From Flammeovirgaceae bacterium UBA5585 (GTDB lineage Bacteria; Bacteroidota; Bacteroidia; Cytophagales; Cyclobacteriaceae), in assembly GCA_002425185.1 (NCBI GenBank), contig DILT01000014.1, positions 124,001 to 188,000 on the forward strand: DNA of 64,000 nt, read 5' to 3'. Every line of letters starts with the position of its first letter. The stretch's first letter is position 1. Of this stretch, positions 61,803 through 64,000 are shown piece by piece. Position numbers and translations under genes: made by a program. The notes below the pieces were generated by a model that made no database searches, was not told where the DNA came from, and saw nothing but the letters and a program-made list of their open reading frames with translations.

Positions 61803-63128
61803 TCAGAACAACTTAATAATATCATTTGCAAAAATGAGCACCATCAGCGTAAGCAAAAACACCATACCAATTTTTTGCGCTGTCTCCAGAAATTTATCCG
61901 AAGGCTTTCTGCGGGAAATCATTTCGTAACTTAAAAACATTACATGCCCGCCATCCAATGCCGGTATAGGCAACAGGTTCATAAACGCCAGCACCAACGA
62001 TAATACCCCGGTTAACGACCAGAACCGCTCCCAATCCCAGGTTGAACCGTAAGCTTGCATAATGCCAATCGGTCCGGATAAGGATTCGCGAGGCGAAAGC
62101 ACTCCGGAAATTACTTTACCAAAAGCCTTCACCTGAACAACCAGTGTTGTAAAGGCACGTTTCGTTCCCAGCGGAATAGATTCAAAAAAACCGTAGTTCA
62201 TCTGCTTCGACATGGAAGTCAGGAACGTTTCTGCATCGGCTCGGAAACCAATAGCGGTTTGATCTTTGAAAGGTTCGTTAAAAGTAAGTGTTTCACTTCC
62301 GCGCAGCACGCCTAACTGAATAGAATCGCCTGCTGTTTTTACTGCCGCATTAACCTCATCGATATACCGTACAGGATTGCCATTCACCTCCACAATTTTA
62401 TCCCCCGACTTCAATCCAATTCTATCGGCCAATGAGCCTTTGGAAATTTCAGCAATTACCGGAGGAACACGATAGGTTATGAATGTTCCAACCCCCTCCT
62501 TTTTGTTAAACTTCTGAATAAAGTCTGGGGGAATATTGATATCGATTAATTTTCCATCGCGTTCAACGGTGTAGTAGGCATTATCTGACAACAATGTTTC
62601 GGGCTTCAGAATATCCTGCAGGTAATCAAAATCCTGACCATTGATTTTTACAATTTTATCTCCGGTTTGCAGTCCAATACTTTCACCAACAGGGCCTACC
62701 AGAAAGCCACCATTGCTATTGATGGCATCTTTCATGAAATACATTTCACCAAAAGCAAATGTAACCCCTATGAAGATCATGATGCCGACAACCACGTTAA
62801 CGATAATACCACCCAGCATAACAATTAAGCGTTGCCAGGCCGGCTTGGAACGGAACTCCCAAGGCTTGGGCTCCTGCTTCATGGCTTCTGTGTCCATGGA
62901 TTCATCAATCATCCCGGAGATTTTTACATAACCGCCCAGCGGAATAGCGCTCAAGGCATACTCCGTCTCTCCTTTTTTGAAGGAAAATATTTTCGGTGGA
63001 AATCCAATTGAGAATTGTTCTACGCGCATGCCGAAATATTTTGCGGCCAGCAAATGGCCCATTTCGTGTACAGCGACCAAAATTGAAATGCTCAACAACA
63101 GTTGAGCGAGCGATACCATCCAATCCAT
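61803..63128 (-). CDS. rseP: RseP-family site-2 metalloprotease
   Basis: 441 residues. Active-site HEMGH (His21, His25) in the first membrane helix, two PDZ domains (about 125-300), and the third zinc ligand in NLLPIPALDGGHVMF near residue 390. It cleaves membrane-bound anti-sigma factors and remnant signal peptides; an ECF sigma/anti-sigma pair occurs 24 kb away but no direct link is shown. It begins one base into the dxr stop (TGATG), so the two are co-translated. Confidence 0.95.
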   Translation of the reverse strand: MDWMVSLAQLLLSISILVAVHEMGHLLAAKYFGMRVEQFSIGFPPKIFSFKKGETEYALSAIPLGGYVKISGMIDESMDTEAMKQEPKPWEFRSKPAWQRLIVMLGGIIVNVVVGIMIFIGVTFAFGEMYFMKDAINSNGGFLVGPVGESIGLQTGDKIVKINGQDFDYLQDILKPETLLSDNAYYTVERDGKLIDINIPPDFIQKFNKKEGVGTFITYRVPPVIAEISKGSLADRIGLKSGDKIVEVNGNPVRYIDEVNAAVKTAGDSIQLGVLRGSETLTFNEPFKDQTAIGFRADAETFLTSMSKQMNYGFFESIPLGTKRAFTTLVVQVKAFGKVISGVLSPRESLSGPIGIMQAYGSTWDWERFWSLTGVLSLVLAFMNLLPIPALDGGHVMFLSYEMISRRKPSDKFLETAQKIGMVFLLTLMVLIFANDIIKLF

Positions 63129-64000
63129 CAGTTTATAAGTTCTAAAGCTTTAATTCGTGTTTCTTTATCCGTTTGTACGTAATCCTCCAGTGAAGGATGT
63201 TCTATATACTTTATTTTATTCAGGCATTGCTCTACAATGTCTGTCATCTGAAGGAAACCAATTCTGTCCTTTAAAAATTCAGCCACCACCAGTTCGTTGG
63301 CCGCATTTAACACACAGGGCATGTTTCCAGCCCGTTTCAGCGCCTCAAATGAAAGCGCAAGATTACGAAAAGTTTCCGTATCCGGCTTTTCAAATGTGAG
63401 GGCCGGGTAATTTGTAAAATCGAATCGGGGTAAATCCGATTTAAACCGTTCTGGATAGGTTAGCGCAAATTGAATGGGCAAACGCATATCCGGTAACCCC
63501 ATTTGGGCCTTAATTGAGCCATCTTCAAACTGCACCATAGAGTGAATAATCGATTGTGGGTGCACCACAACCTCCACTTGTTCAGTGGTAAGTCCGAAAA
63601 GCCATTTGGCCTCAATCACCTCCAACCCCTTATTCATCAATGTGGCTGAATCAATGGTAATCTTGGCGCCCATTGTCCAGTTTGGATGCTTTAATGCCTG
63701 CGCCCGGGTTACCGCCAACAGTTCATCACGTTTTTTACCCCTGAATGGCCCGCCAGAAGCAGTTAAAATGATTTTCTCTATTTTGTTGTGAAACTCTCCA
63801 ACAATGCATTGAAAAATGGCCGAGTGCTCAGAATCTACCGGGTAAATGTTTACGCCCTTTTCTTTCGCCAATGAGGTAATCAACTCACCGGCCACCACCA
63901 GCGTTTCTTTGTTGGCCAAAGCAATATTTTTTCCGGCTTCAATGGCCTTAATAGTTGGCTTTAATCCGGAGTAGCCTACCAACGCGGTAAGCACAATGTC
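63128..64000 (-). CDS. dxr: 1-deoxy-D-xylulose 5-phosphate reductoisomerase (5' end outside window)
   Basis: The C-terminal 290 residues of Dxr (IspC). NIALANKETLVVAGELI, PVDSEHSAIFQ, GGPFRGKKRDEL, LEVIEAKWLF and MVQFEDGSIKAQMG are family motifs, including the metal/substrate site. It makes MEP in the non-mevalonate isoprenoid pathway. The reading frame is open to the edge (DIVLTALVG…), so the start lies beyond 64000. Dxr-rseP order is common in Bacteroidota. Confidence 0.96.
   Translation of the reverse strand, partial: DIVLTALVGYSGLKPTIKAIEAGKNIALANKETLVVAGELITSLAKEKGVNIYPVDSEHSAIFQCIVGEFHNKIEKIILTASGGPFRGKKRDELLAVTRAQALKHPNWTMGAKITIDSATLMNKGLEVIEAKWLFGLTTEQVEVVVHPQSIIHSMVQFEDGSIKAQMGLPDMRLPIQFALTYPERFKSDLPRFDFTNYPALTFEKPDTETFRNLALSFEALKRAGNMPCVLNAANELVVAEFLKDRIGFLQMTDIVEQCLNKIKYIEHPSLEDYVQTDKETRIKALELIN

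Noticed and set aside
1..64000. CRISPR arrays, rRNA, prophage or transposase genes
   Set aside because: No regularly spaced repeat, no rRNA-like stretch, and no integrase, capsid or transposase ORF was found in the window.

Overview
The window is a piece of a Bacteroidota chromosome, most likely Cytophagales. The evidence is a set of type IX secretion (T9SS) genes (PorP/SprF-like, PorQ, PorE-like OmpA protein, and a giant protein with a type B sorting domain), TAnnTTTG promoter boxes, weak Shine-Dalgarno signals, and an arginine cluster in the Bacteroidota order (GNAT-argG-argC-proC-argD). No rRNA, tRNA, CRISPR array, transposase or prophage gene was seen. Almost all of the window is ordinary, densely packed core genome. 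The assignment below Bacteroidota is inference.

Layout. 1-4800 (minus strand): arginine/proline biosynthesis, with a long leader that may encode an arginine-rich leader peptide. 4893-13358 (minus): a TRIC-type channel, then a membrane module of DUF4159, MoxR ATPase, DUF58, BatA-type, DUF4175-like and a GATase-like membrane protein. 13478-21707 (minus): five TldD/TldE metallopeptidase genes (three TldD, each with a twin-arginine signal; two TldE without one). 21832-28305: a PorP/SprF-like gene divergent from a 1741-residue T9SS type B cargo. 28377-38312 (plus): GH20 hexosaminidase lipoprotein, a small secreted protein, NUDIX hydrolase, Sua5, phosphofructokinase, a thioredoxin-fold protein, phosphoglycerate kinase, an RRM protein and a DASS transporter. 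38380-41610: a small membrane protein, an ECF sigma/anti-sigma pair, an Asp/Cys-repeat lipoprotein, a CPBP protease and a small secreted protein. 41775-46224: a hybrid histidine kinase, a convergent sigma-54-type response regulator, and a small secreted protein with a sigma-54-like promoter and an upstream palindrome. 46246-53400: AhcY, a DsbA/FrnE-like oxidoreductase, an Asp-box protein coupled to a CPA2 antiporter, an LpxL-type acyltransferase and a SixA-type phosphatase. 53397-64000: DUF4421, HslU, PorQ, Lon, a PorE-like OmpA protein, a frameshifted TonB-plug-like fragment, RseP and the 3' part of dxr.

How genes work together. ArgG, ArgC, ArgD and the GNAT protein cover arginine synthesis, and ProC makes proline. 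MoxR, DUF58 and BatA-type genes form a recurrent chaperone/envelope module, here joined to an expanded TldD/E set. The hybrid kinase may feed the NtrC-type regulator, whose likeliest visible target is the gene at 45716-46018. PorQ, PorP-like, PorE-like and the type B cargo belong to T9SS. HslU, Lon and RseP give a protein quality-control theme at the right end.

The strongest candidates for something new are the sigma-54/palindrome unit beside the two-component genes, the arginine-rich leader upstream of the arg operon, and the Tat-TldD/TldE plus MoxR neighbourhood. Small-scale items are a 160-bp inverted-repeat element carrying promoter-like ends, start codons abutting promoter boxes, and a single-base frameshift in a TonB-plug-like gene.
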